Shown piece by piece: positions 31,901-40,635 of a stretch of DNA of 64,000 bases. Position numbers and translations under genes: made by a program. Under the pieces are notes generated by a model. It was not told the DNA's origin. It saw only the letters and a list, made by a program, of their open reading frames with translations, and ran no database searches. Each line of letters opens with the position of its first letter. The stretch's first letter is position 1. Source of the DNA: a virus; IMG/VR virus record IMGVR_UViG_3300042898_003801, positions 1 through 64,000 of that record; one strand, 5' to 3'.

Positions 31901-32983
31901 ATGTATGCCAATGGCATAGAAAAAGTCGAAATAGAACTGACCACACGATGTAATGCATCATGTCCGCAATGTTCAAGAAATTATTTCGGAGGAAAAGTTT
32001 GGCCAACGCTACCAATTGTTGATTTAAAATTAAGTGTTTTAAAAGAAAAACTTAGTAAATCATTTTTATCAACTTTAAAACAAATTGATTTAATAGGAAC
32101 CTATGGTGATCCTTGCATACACAAAGATTTAATAGCCATTGTAACATGGATACATGAATCCACAGATGCCAAAATAGTTATCAGTACCAATGGTAGTTTG
32201 CGCAGCACTGATTGGTGGCACAAGCTTGGCAGTACACTGCGATCGCAAGATCGTGTGCTGTTTGGAATTGACGGACTAGAAGACACTAATCATTTGTATA
32301 GAAAAGGTACTAACTTTAAAAAAATTATTGCCAATATGACTGCATTTAATAATGCAGGTGGAAAAAGCATTTGGAGCTATGTTGTATTTCAACACAACGA
32401 GCATCAAATTGACAAGGCAAAAAAACTAAGTGAGGAATTGAATTGTTATGGTTTTGCAGTAAAACCCACCAACAGATTTGTAAACAAACAACACAACTTA
32501 ATTGAAAATTTTCCAGTTGTAAATAAAAATGGAAAAACAATTTATTGGTTGCAACCTCCTACAAATACTGCATATATTAATCCAGGTTACAAAAAGTATA
32601 AAGGACTCAACGAAGGTCCTGGTGATTACAATAACTATTTAAAAAATACTCAAATTGATTGTTTTGGAGTAAAAATTAAATATGTTGTAATTTCTGCCGA
32701 AGGATATGTTTTTCCGTGTGGATGGTTGCAGGACAGACTGTATGGATATGAAGCAGAATCGCACCCTGACAGGCAACGGTTACTTGATCTAATAGAAAAA
32801 TCGGGCGGGTTTGACAGTATTAATATACGTTACAAATCTGTAACTGAAATTCTTGCTGGTGATTTTTTTAAAAGTATTAAAGATTCATGGACCAATGAAT
32901 ATCGTCTTGATAGATGTGCCAATCAATGCGGTGCACACAATTTATTTGGTGCATCTTATAATAATATTAAAGAACTGTTATGA
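31901..32983 (+). CDS. Radical SAM enzyme with SPASM-like C-terminus
   Basis: 360 residues. TTRCNASCPQC (Cys17, Cys21, Cys24) is the CxxxCxxC site for the catalytic 4Fe-4S cluster. GTYGDPCIHKD resembles the GGEP motif. Further cysteines occur in IDCFGVKIKYVVIS, YVFPCGW and DRCANQCG, a layout like SPASM or twitch domains that bind an auxiliary cluster. Such enzymes modify peptides or sugars by radical chemistry. The gene is coupled by ATGA to an SDR-like gene, and both are AT-rich compared with the flanking core genes, suggesting recent gain. Confidence 0.85.
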   Translation: MYANGIEKVEIELTTRCNASCPQCSRNYFGGKVWPTLPIVDLKLSVLKEKLSKSFLSTLKQIDLIGTYGDPCIHKDLIAIVTWIHESTDAKIVISTNGSLRSTDWWHKLGSTLRSQDRVLFGIDGLEDTNHLYRKGTNFKKIIANMTAFNNAGGKSIWSYVVFQHNEHQIDKAKKLSEELNCYGFAVKPTNRFVNKQHNLIENFPVVNKNGKTIYWLQPPTNTAYINPGYKKYKGLNEGPGDYNNYLKNTQIDCFGVKIKYVVISAEGYVFPCGWLQDRLYGYEAESHPDRQRLLDLIEKSGGFDSINIRYKSVTEILAGDFFKSIKDSWTNEYRLDRCANQCGAHNLFGASYNNIKELL

Positions 32984-33522
32984 CTACAGTAGCACTGGTA
33001 GGCGGTGGCGATTTGGCCGACGTTTTTTGTGAAAAAAATAAAAACAACTACAAGATTAAAATTTATACACATAGCAATTTTGACATAACTGATCAAGATA
33101 ATTGCAACGCACTGGTTGATCAGCTGTTAGATTTCCATGCAATTGTTATCACAGCAGGATACATGGGCAATGATATATGGAAAATGTGGCTAACCAACAC
33201 AGTAGGACCGTCGTATATAATTAATAAATTGATTGAAAAAAATTATAGTGGACATGTTATAGTGATATCGAGCAATGCGGGAAACTGGACCAGTTGGCCA
33301 GATATTGATCTTACTAGATTATCCTATAATAATACAAAAAATGCAATAAGCAATTTTGTACACGGAGTAAAACAAAAAAACTATAAAGGAAAATATTCCG
33401 TGATTGAGCCATCAAAATTTAAATCGTCAATGAGTAATTTTCAAGGTCATGATATCAACACAATCGTCAATGTGTTGGAATTCATGCTAGCCAATGATAC
33501 AATTTGGAATGTAAAAATTTAA
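32980..33522 (+). CDS. Short-chain dehydrogenase/reductase-like protein
   Basis: 180 residues. A Rossmann glycine motif (LVGGGDLA), an asparagine in NTVGPSYIINKLI, then HVIVISSNAGN with the catalytic Ser, and YNNTK (116-120) as YxxxK. Shorter than typical SDRs (about 250), so the substrate lobe is reduced. Would oxidise or reduce an alcohol or keto group, possibly on the product of the neighbouring radical SAM enzyme. Confidence 0.75.
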   Translation: MTTVALVGGGDLADVFCEKNKNNYKIKIYTHSNFDITDQDNCNALVDQLLDFHAIVITAGYMGNDIWKMWLTNTVGPSYIINKLIEKNYSGHVIVISSNAGNWTSWPDIDLTRLSYNNTKNAISNFVHGVKQKNYKGKYSVIEPSKFKSSMSNFQGHDINTIVNVLEFMLANDTIWNVKI

Positions 33523-33523
33523 T

Positions 33524-33745
33524 ATGGGATTTCAGAAACCTGATTTGTTTAAAGCACAGTATGCTATTCAAAAAACTTTGGGCGAAATACATAGCCCCTA
33601 CAACGATGGATGGACAGCCTCCGGTTGCAAACAAGAACTTTATATGTTAAAATGTTGGTTAGAAGATGAATATAATCAACTTCCAAAATTTTCAGGAGAA
33701 GAAAAATGGGAACAGGAACGTATAGTAGAGTTATTAAGGAAATAG
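33524..33745 (+). CDS. Conserved small phage protein
   Basis: 73 residues. MGFQKPDLFKAQYAIQ, then EIHSPYNDGWTASGCKQELY and LKCWLEDEYNQLP are well conserved in cyanophage-type genomes, next to the clamp-loader gene there too as I recall. Function unknown. It is one base from the clamp-loader start. Confidence 0.7.
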   Translation: MGFQKPDLFKAQYAIQKTLGEIHSPYNDGWTASGCKQELYMLKCWLEDEYNQLPKFSGEEKWEQERIVELLRK

Positions 33746-33746
33746 T

Positions 33747-34664
33747 ATGAAAGCGTTATGGACAGAGTTGTATAGGCCCAACACACTAGATGGCTATGTA
33801 TTTAAAGATACCGCACAACGAGAACAAATAGAAAGTTGGGTACGAGAAGGATCAATTCCGCATTTGTTATTTTCTGGTGCGCCTGGCGTAGGAAAAACCA
33901 CACTGGCTAAAATTTTAATTAATCTACTAGACATTGACACATATGACGTCCTGGAAATCAATGCCAGTCGAGAAAATTCAGTGGACACAATTCGTGACAA
34001 GATCACAGGATTTGTACAGACCATGCCATTTGGCCAATTCAAAGTGGTACTGTTAGACGAAGCAGATTATATCACACCCAATGGGCAAGCAGCTCTACGC
34101 GGAGTCATGGAAACATATCATGCGTCGGCTCGATTCATACTTACTTGCAATTACCCTAATCGGGTTATTCCTGCTCTGCACAGTCGGTGTCAAGGATTTC
34201 ACATTGACAGAATTGATCTCACTGAATTTACTGCTCGTATTGCCACTGTTCTTGTGGAGGAACATGTGGAGTTTGAGTTAGATACCCTAGACACTTATGT
34301 GAGATCAACTTATCCAGATTTGCGTAAATGCTTAAACACCTGTCAGATGAATTCTACCACAGGTACATTGATAGCGCCACAAAATACTGGCGTCGGATCA
34401 CAAGACTGGAAATTGTCAGCAGTAGATTTGTTTAAAACAGGTCGCATACTTGAAGCTCGAAAGCTCATGTGTGCTAATGCTCGAGCAGAAGAAATGGAAG
34501 AAATGTTTCGTTGGTTGTATGACAATTTAGATCTTTGGGGGAAAGACCAAGAAACACAGGATCAAGCAATTATCATTATTCGTCAAGGATACGTTAATGT
34601 TCCATTGGTGGCGGATCAAGAGATAAATTTGAGCGCAACATTATGTGAGTTGTCAAGACTATGA
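33747..34664 (+). CDS. Sliding-clamp loader large subunit (gp44-type AAA+)
   Basis: 305 residues, the size of T4 gp44 (319). Walker A GAPGVGKT (44-51), Walker B VVLLDEAD (100-107), sensor 1 in FILTCNYPNR and the arginine finger SRC (146-148). N-terminal ELYRPNTLDGYV is the typical RFC box. It loads the processivity clamp at primer-template junctions using ATP. The partner gp62 and clamp gp45 are not in the window. Coupled to the next gene by 4 bp. Confidence 0.93.
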   Translation: MKALWTELYRPNTLDGYVFKDTAQREQIESWVREGSIPHLLFSGAPGVGKTTLAKILINLLDIDTYDVLEINASRENSVDTIRDKITGFVQTMPFGQFKVVLLDEADYITPNGQAALRGVMETYHASARFILTCNYPNRVIPALHSRCQGFHIDRIDLTEFTARIATVLVEEHVEFELDTLDTYVRSTYPDLRKCLNTCQMNSTTGTLIAPQNTGVGSQDWKLSAVDLFKTGRILEARKLMCANARAEEMEEMFRWLYDNLDLWGKDQETQDQAIIIIRQGYVNVPLVADQEINLSATLCELSRL

Positions 34665-34972
34665 GATATATGATTTTAACTTATTTCAAACAGGCATCTG
34701 GTAAAATTGATGAGGTCATGTCGTTGTCTAAACGAATAAAGCCCACAGATTTACAAACGGCAAGTATCATACTTGACTTTCGTGATCAAGTTGTGCTAAA
34801 ATGTATGATAGACGGCAAATCAATGCCCCGTGATTGGGACACAATTGTTTCTTATTATTACGAGCACTACAAATCAATCATGGAACGATTATTTAAGGAA
34901 AATGGACATGAACTTAAAATGGAAGAAAAGCCAGTTGAACAAACAACTGGCAATGCAGTTCCAACAGAATAA
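34661..34972 (+). CDS. Conserved phage protein downstream of the clamp loader
   Basis: 103 residues. MRYMILTYFKQASGKIDEVM and LQTASIILDFRDQVVLKCMI identify a small protein that I recall next to replication genes of related phages. It is too short and unlike T4 gp62 in sequence, although its position is that of gp62. Acidic C-terminal tail. Function unknown. Confidence 0.65.
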   Translation: MRYMILTYFKQASGKIDEVMSLSKRIKPTDLQTASIILDFRDQVVLKCMIDGKSMPRDWDTIVSYYYEHYKSIMERLFKENGHELKMEEKPVEQTTGNAVPTE

Positions 34973-34984
34973 GTCGATAAGTCG

Positions 34985-35836
34985 ATGAGTTATTTTAATT
35001 TATTAGTCAAAATACACAAGAATCTTTCATCTCCAGCAAGATCGTGGTATCATGAATCATTGCACAATAAAGACACTTTGTTAATCACAGCTGGGGACAG
35101 TTGGACCTGGGGAGATAGTCTTTTTGACATTGACGCCGAAGCTGGTAAGCAAGATCATCCTGACAGAGTTAATAAAATATATGGTGCATTGCTAGCGAAA
35201 AAACTAGATGCTGATTTTATCAATCTTGCCAAGTGTGCCGGTGCCAATATAGAGTTTTGTGATTGGGTAAAAAGTCTTTTACCAATGGTTGAAACAAAAT
35301 ATAAAAAGATTATTGTGGCAATTACTCTCACCGAGAACTGCCGAGAAGCACATTGGGATAGAGTTTGGGTTCCTGAAGAGCAGCCCAGTCTTGAAGAATA
35401 TTTGTGTGAATACGAAAAAAATATGTTTGAGAATCTTGCTCAGACATTCAAGCAACACAGTTCAATTCAATTTGTAGTTTCTAGAAACTTTACCTACAGT
35501 TTTGACAGTAACATTTCGGTACTCAAGGATTATCTCACTGAAAAAATCTGGGTCGATTGTTTAGCCGAGTATCAGAGCAATCAAGATTATCCCACTGATG
35601 TTAGGTTTCTTTCTAGTATTGCACTGGTGCCATTGCACAAGCTACTCAAAGATATTGACCTATATAAAAAATATAAATTTCAATTTATGAGTTTATATGC
35701 CAGCAGTGAGTTGGCAATCTCATGGTTAGAGAAAAGTAAGTTGAATTACCAAAAAGCCACAAAACACCCAACCGAACTTGGGCATGAGATTTGGGCAGAT
35801 TATCTATACAATACAATCACTGCCCGTTTGCATTGA
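34985..35836 (+). CDS. SGNH/GDSL hydrolase-like protein (copy 4)
   Basis: 283 residues. LLITAGDSWTWGDSL provides block I with an intact Ser, CAGANIEFCDW the GxN block, and TKHPTELGHEIWADYL the C-terminal His block. It carries a longer middle region than the other copies. Inserted between the clamp-loader unit and the HAD gene. Likely esterase or acyltransferase. Confidence 0.75.
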   Translation: MSYFNLLVKIHKNLSSPARSWYHESLHNKDTLLITAGDSWTWGDSLFDIDAEAGKQDHPDRVNKIYGALLAKKLDADFINLAKCAGANIEFCDWVKSLLPMVETKYKKIIVAITLTENCREAHWDRVWVPEEQPSLEEYLCEYEKNMFENLAQTFKQHSSIQFVVSRNFTYSFDSNISVLKDYLTEKIWVDCLAEYQSNQDYPTDVRFLSSIALVPLHKLLKDIDLYKKYKFQFMSLYASSELAISWLEKSKLNYQKATKHPTELGHEIWADYLYNTITARLH

Positions 35837-35861
35837 CTTAATATTATACTTCTGTTATTAT
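35833..35861 (+). promoter_or_regulatory. Sigma-70-type promoter
   Basis: TTGACT (35833-35838), 17 bp, TATTAT (35856-35861), 21 bp before ATG 35883, with GATGGAGTG as ribosome binding site. Confidence 0.7.
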
Positions 35862-35882
35862 AAACTACAAAGATGGAGTGAT

Positions 35883-36494
35883 ATGTATAAAGATTTTAAA
35901 AATTCTGACCAATTGATCTTAGTCGACTGCGACGGTGTACTGCTTAATTGGGAGTATGCTTTTGCAATCTGGATGGAATCACATGGATTTGAGTCAGTTC
36001 CGGGTGGTGAATTAAACTACAACATTGGCGAACGTTATAATATCTCTCATGAACAGGGTCGAAAACTGATCAAGATGTTTAATGAAAGCGCCGCAATTGG
36101 TTTTCTTCCACCATTGCGCGATGCCATGTACTATGTTAAAAGATTACACGAAGAACATGGTTATGTTTTTCATTGCATTACCAGTCTTAGCACAGATCCC
36201 AACGCACAGAAATTACGCAAGATGAATCTTGACAAATTGTTTGGCGATACAGTATTTGAAAAGATTGTGTGTTTACCCACAGGTGCTGACAAACACGAAG
36301 CACTCGAGCCTTATAGAGACTCTGGTTGCTGGTGGGTCGAGGACAAGCCCGAAAATGCCGAAGTTGGCCATGCAGTAGGATTAAAATCATTGATCATTGA
36401 GCACGGGCATAACATGCACTATCATAATGAACACATCACGATAGTAAAAAACTGGCGTGATGTGTATCAAATTATCACTGATCAATCAGTGTAA
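35883..36494 (+). CDS. HAD-superfamily phosphatase
   Basis: 203 residues from ATG 35883. ILVDCDGVLLNW provides the nucleophile Asp15 and the acid Asp17, HCITSLSTD carries the motif II Ser/Thr, and CWWVEDKPENAEVG carries the acidic motif IV. A cap insert lies between motifs I and II. Probably acts on a nucleotide or sugar phosphate, like phage 5'(3')-deoxyribonucleotidases. Ends convergently with PhoH, overlapping it by 13 bp. Confidence 0.82.
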   Translation: MYKDFKNSDQLILVDCDGVLLNWEYAFAIWMESHGFESVPGGELNYNIGERYNISHEQGRKLIKMFNESAAIGFLPPLRDAMYYVKRLHEEHGYVFHCITSLSTDPNAQKLRKMNLDKLFGDTVFEKIVCLPTGADKHEALEPYRDSGCWWVEDKPENAEVGHAVGLKSLIIEHGHNMHYHNEHITIVKNWRDVYQIITDQSV

Positions 36495-37216
36495 AGTTTT
36501 AATACGGATCCTATGATCTCGTGTCGCTGAATATCGCGAGCTGACAACTCGCACACAGCAATACCATTTACACCCCCTTCCTCCAGTCTTTGACAAAGGT
36601 CCATAAGGCCATTGTCGCCATTACTACGGTCGGCTTGTTCTATGTCTCCAGTGATCACAATTTTACTGTGTACACCTATACGGGTCATCAGCATCTTGGT
36701 CTGGGCGGGTGTTGCGTTTTGCATTTCATCTGCAATGATCCATGAGTTCTTGAAAGTTCTACCTCTCATAAACGCCAATGGGGCTATTTCTATCACTTGA
36801 TCTTCTATCATGCCTGCAATTTCCGGCGGGCGATAATACTCTCGTAACACATCCAATAACGGACGAGTCCACGGTTCCATTTTGGCAACCAAGTTGCCGG
36901 GTAAGAATCCATGTTGTTCACCTTCTACACCCACTGCTGGGCGTGTTAGTACTATACGTTCACAATCTCCTTCTTTTAGTGCTTTTACAGCGGCCTGCAT
37001 GGCAAGGTAAGTTTTACCAGTACCAGCGGGTCCTACTGTGACTACGATGTGTTGCGCTTCATCTTGAAGAGCCAGCACCAAGCGTTCCTGGTTCCTAGTT
37101 CTAGGAACCAATTCTACTCTGCGAGTGGATATTTTTGGAAGTGCTTGATTAAAACTTATAGTGTTTTCTACTGGATTCATATGACGATGTGCTTTTGCGG
37201 CTCTTTGTCTGCTCAA
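36482..37216 (-). CDS. phoH: PhoH-like ATPase
   Basis: 244 residues. Walker A VGPAGTGKT (61-69), Walker B SWIIADEMQNA (158-168), and the family blocks RPAVGVEGEQHGFLPGN and ITGDIEQAD. PhoH proteins are RNA/DNA-helicase-like ATPases, very common in large aquatic phages, with an unclear role in RNA or phosphate metabolism. A TAAATAC late box lies 47-53 bp upstream on the same strand. Confidence 0.93.
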   Translation of the reverse strand: MSRQRAAKAHRHMNPVENTISFNQALPKISTRRVELVPRTRNQERLVLALQDEAQHIVVTVGPAGTGKTYLAMQAAVKALKEGDCERIVLTRPAVGVEGEQHGFLPGNLVAKMEPWTRPLLDVLREYYRPPEIAGMIEDQVIEIAPLAFMRGRTFKNSWIIADEMQNATPAQTKMLMTRIGVHSKIVITGDIEQADRSNGDNGLMDLCQRLEEGGVNGIAVCELSARDIQRHEIIGSVLKLYTD

Positions 37217-37262
37217 GTGCTATTCTCCATATGGTTAAATGCCAACAATTACTGCTGGCAAA

Positions 37263-37272
37263 GTATTTAGGC
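37263..37272 (-). promoter_or_regulatory. T4-type late promoter box
   Basis: On the minus strand this reads GCCTAAATAC, about 47 bp before the PhoH start codon. Confidence 0.5.
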
Positions 37273-37386
37273 ATAGGCAACCAAAAGTTTAGTGGGTATT
37301 GATATTTTGTAAAATTGAACTAAGTATTAGGCTGTCCTGTAACATCATTTTATTACCACTATGATAATAATCTTAAATAACAGTGC

Positions 37387-38037
37387 ATGTTAACTTCGAT
37401 CAAAGAAATTTCAAATCACCCGATTGTAATATTATTGTACCAAGCTGGATCTAGCGGCGAATTCTTATCGTATGCGTTGACCCAAAGCATTAGTCAATTT
37501 ACAAAAATGAAAACGCTTTGGGAAAATAATAATCGATGTGTAGTTCAAGATTATTTTGGAAGAACCCTATTATTTGGACCAATCACTGAAGATATTTTAT
37601 TGCCTAGGATTAATTTGTTTTTTGAAATGGCCAAATCAAAAGGTGTAAGGCACATGGGATTATCGCATCACAATCCGCATCAAATTGATTTTATTAAAAA
37701 TTACGGTGCAACATGGCCTGTAATTGAAATTACAACCTTACAACCTGTAAGCATTAAGTTTCGAAAATTAGCTGGTGCTAGCAAAATACCCAAAAAGTAC
37801 CAGTTAAGCCCTTTCAACGAAAATGAAGAAGTCACCACTGCGTTGGATATAGGATTCATCCCAGATCATCATTTGCAGATAGAATGGAGTGAATTATTTT
37901 TAACCGATATTCGCACAACATATTTTAAAATATTAAAATTTCTTGATTGCGCCGGTGATGTGGATTATTTTGTTGATATAGTTAATGATTATGTCAACAA
38001 CAATCAAAACTTAATACAGTCTGTTTATGAAAATTAA
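37387..38037 (+). CDS. P-loop sulfotransferase-like protein (copy 3)
   Basis: 216 residues, AT-rich. VILLYQAGSSGEFLSYAL (residues 14-31) is a loop of the type GSSG-x-x-L seen in sulfotransferase and kinase families. The C-terminal part has LQIEWSELFLTDIRTTYFKI, similar to the IDWQDLFVD segment of copy 1. It overlaps the following SGNH-like gene by 11 bp, forming a P-loop/SGNH pair. TAAATAA lies 7 bp upstream of the ATG. Confidence 0.5.
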   Translation: MLTSIKEISNHPIVILLYQAGSSGEFLSYALTQSISQFTKMKTLWENNNRCVVQDYFGRTLLFGPITEDILLPRINLFFEMAKSKGVRHMGLSHHNPHQIDFIKNYGATWPVIEITTLQPVSIKFRKLAGASKIPKKYQLSPFNENEEVTTALDIGFIPDHHLQIEWSELFLTDIRTTYFKILKFLDCAGDVDYFVDIVNDYVNNNQNLIQSVYEN

Positions 38038-38737
38038 ACATTTACGCACCATTGGAGATGGATTTTGTTTTAATCATTACTGGCCAATGTGGAGCCAGTT
38101 ATTGGCAGAAATTTTAGACTGTGAATGGCAAAATTTTTCATTGCCTGGACTTGGCAATGAAGCTATAGCCAACATTGTGCTTGATCAGGTGTCAGCCGAA
38201 GATTTACCAAACACCTTATGGGTGATTCAGTGGGCCGAACCTAAAAGACTAGATTTTAGAGTAGATACTATTAACCCTGCATTTTTAAAAGAAACAGAGT
38301 CAGACCCAATTTACTATAAAAACTTTATCACCACAGCGCAAGGAAGGAAATACTGGTCTAGTAGTGCTAGTATTTTGCCTTGGGTAGCCGAACAACGAAA
38401 TTTAATAACATTAGAACAATACCAAGATCGACAAAAATTATTTGAATTAGCAGTTACACATGCATTGGAAAAAGCTGGCGTAAAATGGCAATATATCTCT
38501 ACCCCGGCCATGATGAGTTTTTTAAAACAAAGCAAGTATTTTGATCTTGATGTAGGAGAAATACAACCAGTGAGTTCCGTACATTTGGACTTTTTAGAAC
38601 AGTTTGTACTACCGAGATTAGACATTGATACCTCCAGATTGGATAATATTCGTGAAAAAACACTTCTCGTCGATCAAGAACGCAAACATAGCAATCAATT
38701 TGTGCCTTGGGACAGAAATATGCATAAACGAGTTTGA
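38027..38737 (+). CDS. SGNH-like protein with altered nucleophile (copy 5)
   Basis: 236 residues. The fold markers are there, RTIGDGFCF at the start and LPGLGNEAIANIVLD as GxGN block, but GDS is changed to GDG, so the catalytic Ser is missing. A C-terminal segment SSVHLDFLEQFVLP holds a His. Probably catalytically inactive, acting in binding, or using another residue. Coupled to the P-loop gene before it. Confidence 0.6.
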   Translation: MKIKHLRTIGDGFCFNHYWPMWSQLLAEILDCEWQNFSLPGLGNEAIANIVLDQVSAEDLPNTLWVIQWAEPKRLDFRVDTINPAFLKETESDPIYYKNFITTAQGRKYWSSSASILPWVAEQRNLITLEQYQDRQKLFELAVTHALEKAGVKWQYISTPAMMSFLKQSKYFDLDVGEIQPVSSVHLDFLEQFVLPRLDIDTSRLDNIREKTLLVDQERKHSNQFVPWDRNMHKRV

Positions 38738-38738
38738 C

Positions 38739-38747
38739 CATAAATAA
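38739..38747 (+). promoter_or_regulatory. T4-type late promoter box
   Basis: CATAAATAA (38739-38747) directly precedes the virion gene starting at 38752. The upstream TTGACC is part of the same stretch and gives no proper -35/-10 spacing. Confidence 0.45.
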
Positions 38748-38751
38748 TCAT

Positions 38752-39354
38752 ATGGGACTCAAAGATCAAGAATTATTTAAAGACCACAGTGATTACTGGC
38801 AGGTTGCGGAGAACATCCGCGACATCTATCTTTCTGAAGGCAGTTTGTTAAGTTTGTTAGACTTTGAAAGAGTACTTGATGAACTGGATTTATATGCTTT
38901 TAAAAACTGGGCTATTGGCGAACTGGTGCAAGGTCCTGATATAGGCAAGTATCGTGTGGGTTGTATTTTTATGTGGCCAGAAAAACTCATGCCAGACCCG
39001 CGTGGTGCAAAACGTTTACTGCCATTTGACTGTGAAGTTCGCTATAAAAAAACCAATATGAAAATTCCTGTTAAAATTGAAGACCCTAGTGATTTTCGCC
39101 CAGGCACGCACAAGGCCAAAATTGTAGAGAAAAAAGTTTGGCTGGTAGAAATAGTCATGCCCAAGGCACTGATGAGTGACATACGCACCGGTTCAGTTGA
39201 ATTAGAGGATCAAGATATCGATCTTGAAGATTTAGATAGCGCCTACGAGCAAGATCTAGATCAACAGTCATTCCAGACTGATAATAATGCACAACAACAA
39301 AATGCACAACAACAGCAATCACAAACAGCCATCCAGCCACCAGTCGCTATTTGA
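38752..39354 (+). CDS. Conserved T4-like virion/assembly protein
   Basis: 200 residues from ATG 38752. LLDFERVLDELDLYAFKNWA, GELVQGPDIGKYRVGCIFMW and KLMPDPRGAKRLLPFDCEV are highly conserved among cyanophage-type myoviruses, where it is a hypothetical structural or baseplate-related protein as I recall. The C-terminus is Gln/Asn-rich and overlaps the next gene by 68 bp in another frame. Confidence 0.75.
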   Translation: MGLKDQELFKDHSDYWQVAENIRDIYLSEGSLLSLLDFERVLDELDLYAFKNWAIGELVQGPDIGKYRVGCIFMWPEKLMPDPRGAKRLLPFDCEVRYKKTNMKIPVKIEDPSDFRPGTHKAKIVEKKVWLVEIVMPKALMSDIRTGSVELEDQDIDLEDLDSAYEQDLDQQSFQTDNNAQQQNAQQQQSQTAIQPPVAI

Positions 39355-39874
39355 AAGCCTAGGATACAAGGATCTTGAGGGTTTGTTAAAACCCACAATT
39401 CACGTTGACGAATTTTCTAGTAAAATGGGCGATGACGATGATATTATTGTGTTGAGTTTTTTTGTGCGTGATCAACAAGCTGCCAAGGACCTAATGAACT
39501 GGTTTGAAAAAGGCTATGACTTTGTGGTTGACGCAGACAAAAGCCCAGGAGAAATTCGTCCCAATCGTTATTTGGTCTATGTAGAAATACGTCGCCGTAG
39601 CACTGCTGCTGGTCATGTAGAAACACTGTTGACAGATTTAGACACGCTGACAGAATTTGGGTCAGACGATTGGTTAATGCATTACGATGGAAAAGAAGTG
39701 CCATTCTCACGTGACGCATTTGAATCTATGGTGCCAATGAGTCCAAAAGCATATCGCAAAATACACGATGAAGATCTCAACGAAGTTCGTGTGGCAGCTG
39801 GATTACCTACAAAATCTATCTATGAAAAAGACGATCCTGCCATTCGAGCAATGCAACACGCTGCAGGAATTTAA
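39287..39874 (+). CDS. Conserved T4-like virion/assembly protein
   Basis: 195 residues. SLFESLGYKDLEGLLKPTIH, VDEFSSKMGDDDDIIVLSFF and YDFVVDADKSPGEIRPNRYL are conserved in the same phage group. The 68-bp overlap with the previous gene covers its low-complexity N-terminus (HNNKMHNNSNHKQ), so the true start may be later, but the first conserved residues lie close to the overlap end. Function unknown. Confidence 0.75.
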   Translation: MHNNKMHNNSNHKQPSSHQSLFESLGYKDLEGLLKPTIHVDEFSSKMGDDDDIIVLSFFVRDQQAAKDLMNWFEKGYDFVVDADKSPGEIRPNRYLVYVEIRRRSTAAGHVETLLTDLDTLTEFGSDDWLMHYDGKEVPFSRDAFESMVPMSPKAYRKIHDEDLNEVRVAAGLPTKSIYEKDDPAIRAMQHAAGI

Positions 39875-39906
39875 ACATTGTTCTAAAACTAGGTATATAA
39901 TTACCT

Positions 39907-40635
39907 ATGATACTTAAAAGTTTTGGATGTAGTTTTATTTTTGGTAGCGAGTTGGCAGAAGACAGAATGCACACGCGGATGTATCCTTCGCCAGACGAGA
40001 AAAACAGGCAACATGTTACTGGGAGTCGGTTAACATGGCCAGCATTACTTGCAAAACATTACAATTATCAATATCAAACATATGCGAAACCAGGGTCTGG
40101 CAATCTACAAATTTTAGAACGCATGATGAGTCATTTTGCTGACCCAGTGAATGACGATACAATTTGTGTTGTTGGTTGGTCTTGGATAGATCGATTTGAC
40201 TATTGTGTAAAAAATTCTACATGGCCAGGAGCACCATGGGCCACTATAATGCCAAATGACGAGAACGAAACTGCTAAAATTTATTATAGAGATTTACACT
40301 CTGAATTACAGGATAAGTTGGTTAATTTATTGTATATACGTCAAGCAATTGATTTTCTCAAAGAAAAACAAATTCCATTTTTAATGACCTACATGGATCA
40401 TCTGTTATTCGATACTCGATGGAATACCACGCCAGCAGTGACAGAACTGCAAACATATATAAAACCATATATGACAACATTTGAAGGATTAAATTTCCAA
40501 GAATGGACCAAAAAAAATAATTTTCCTATAGGTAAAAATGGTCATCCATTGGAATCGGCTCATCAAGCTGCTAGTGAGTACATAATCAAACTTTTTGGTA
40601 CGAAAAGTATAGGCGTTCATTGCCATCCTTCTTGA
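39907..40635 (+). CDS. SGNH/GDSL hydrolase-like protein (copy 6)
   Basis: 242 residues. Block I reads FGCSFIFG (GCS instead of GDS, Ser kept), the GxGN block is KPGSGNLQIL and the His block NGHPLESAHQAAS. A close paralogue of the gene at 22333 with long stretches of similarity through the middle. The last 50 bp overlap the convergent methyltransferase gene. Confidence 0.72.
   Translation: MILKSFGCSFIFGSELAEDRMHTRMYPSPDEKNRQHVTGSRLTWPALLAKHYNYQYQTYAKPGSGNLQILERMMSHFADPVNDDTICVVGWSWIDRFDYCVKNSTWPGAPWATIMPNDENETAKIYYRDLHSELQDKLVNLLYIRQAIDFLKEKQIPFLMTYMDHLLFDTRWNTTPAVTELQTYIKPYMTTFEGLNFQEWTKKNNFPIGKNGHPLESAHQAASEYIIKLFGTKSIGVHCHPS

Noticed and set aside
34661-34972. gp62 clamp-loader small subunit
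   Set aside because: Position next to gp44 is right, but length (103 against about 187 residues in T4) and visible sequence do not support it.
36612-37270. Plus-strand frames opposite phoH
   Set aside because: They are antisense to a clear PhoH with Walker motifs and have no independent signals.
38733-38752. TTGACC followed by TAAATA read as a sigma-70 promoter
   Set aside because: The spacing is far too short for a -35/-10 pair. The late-box reading is preferred.
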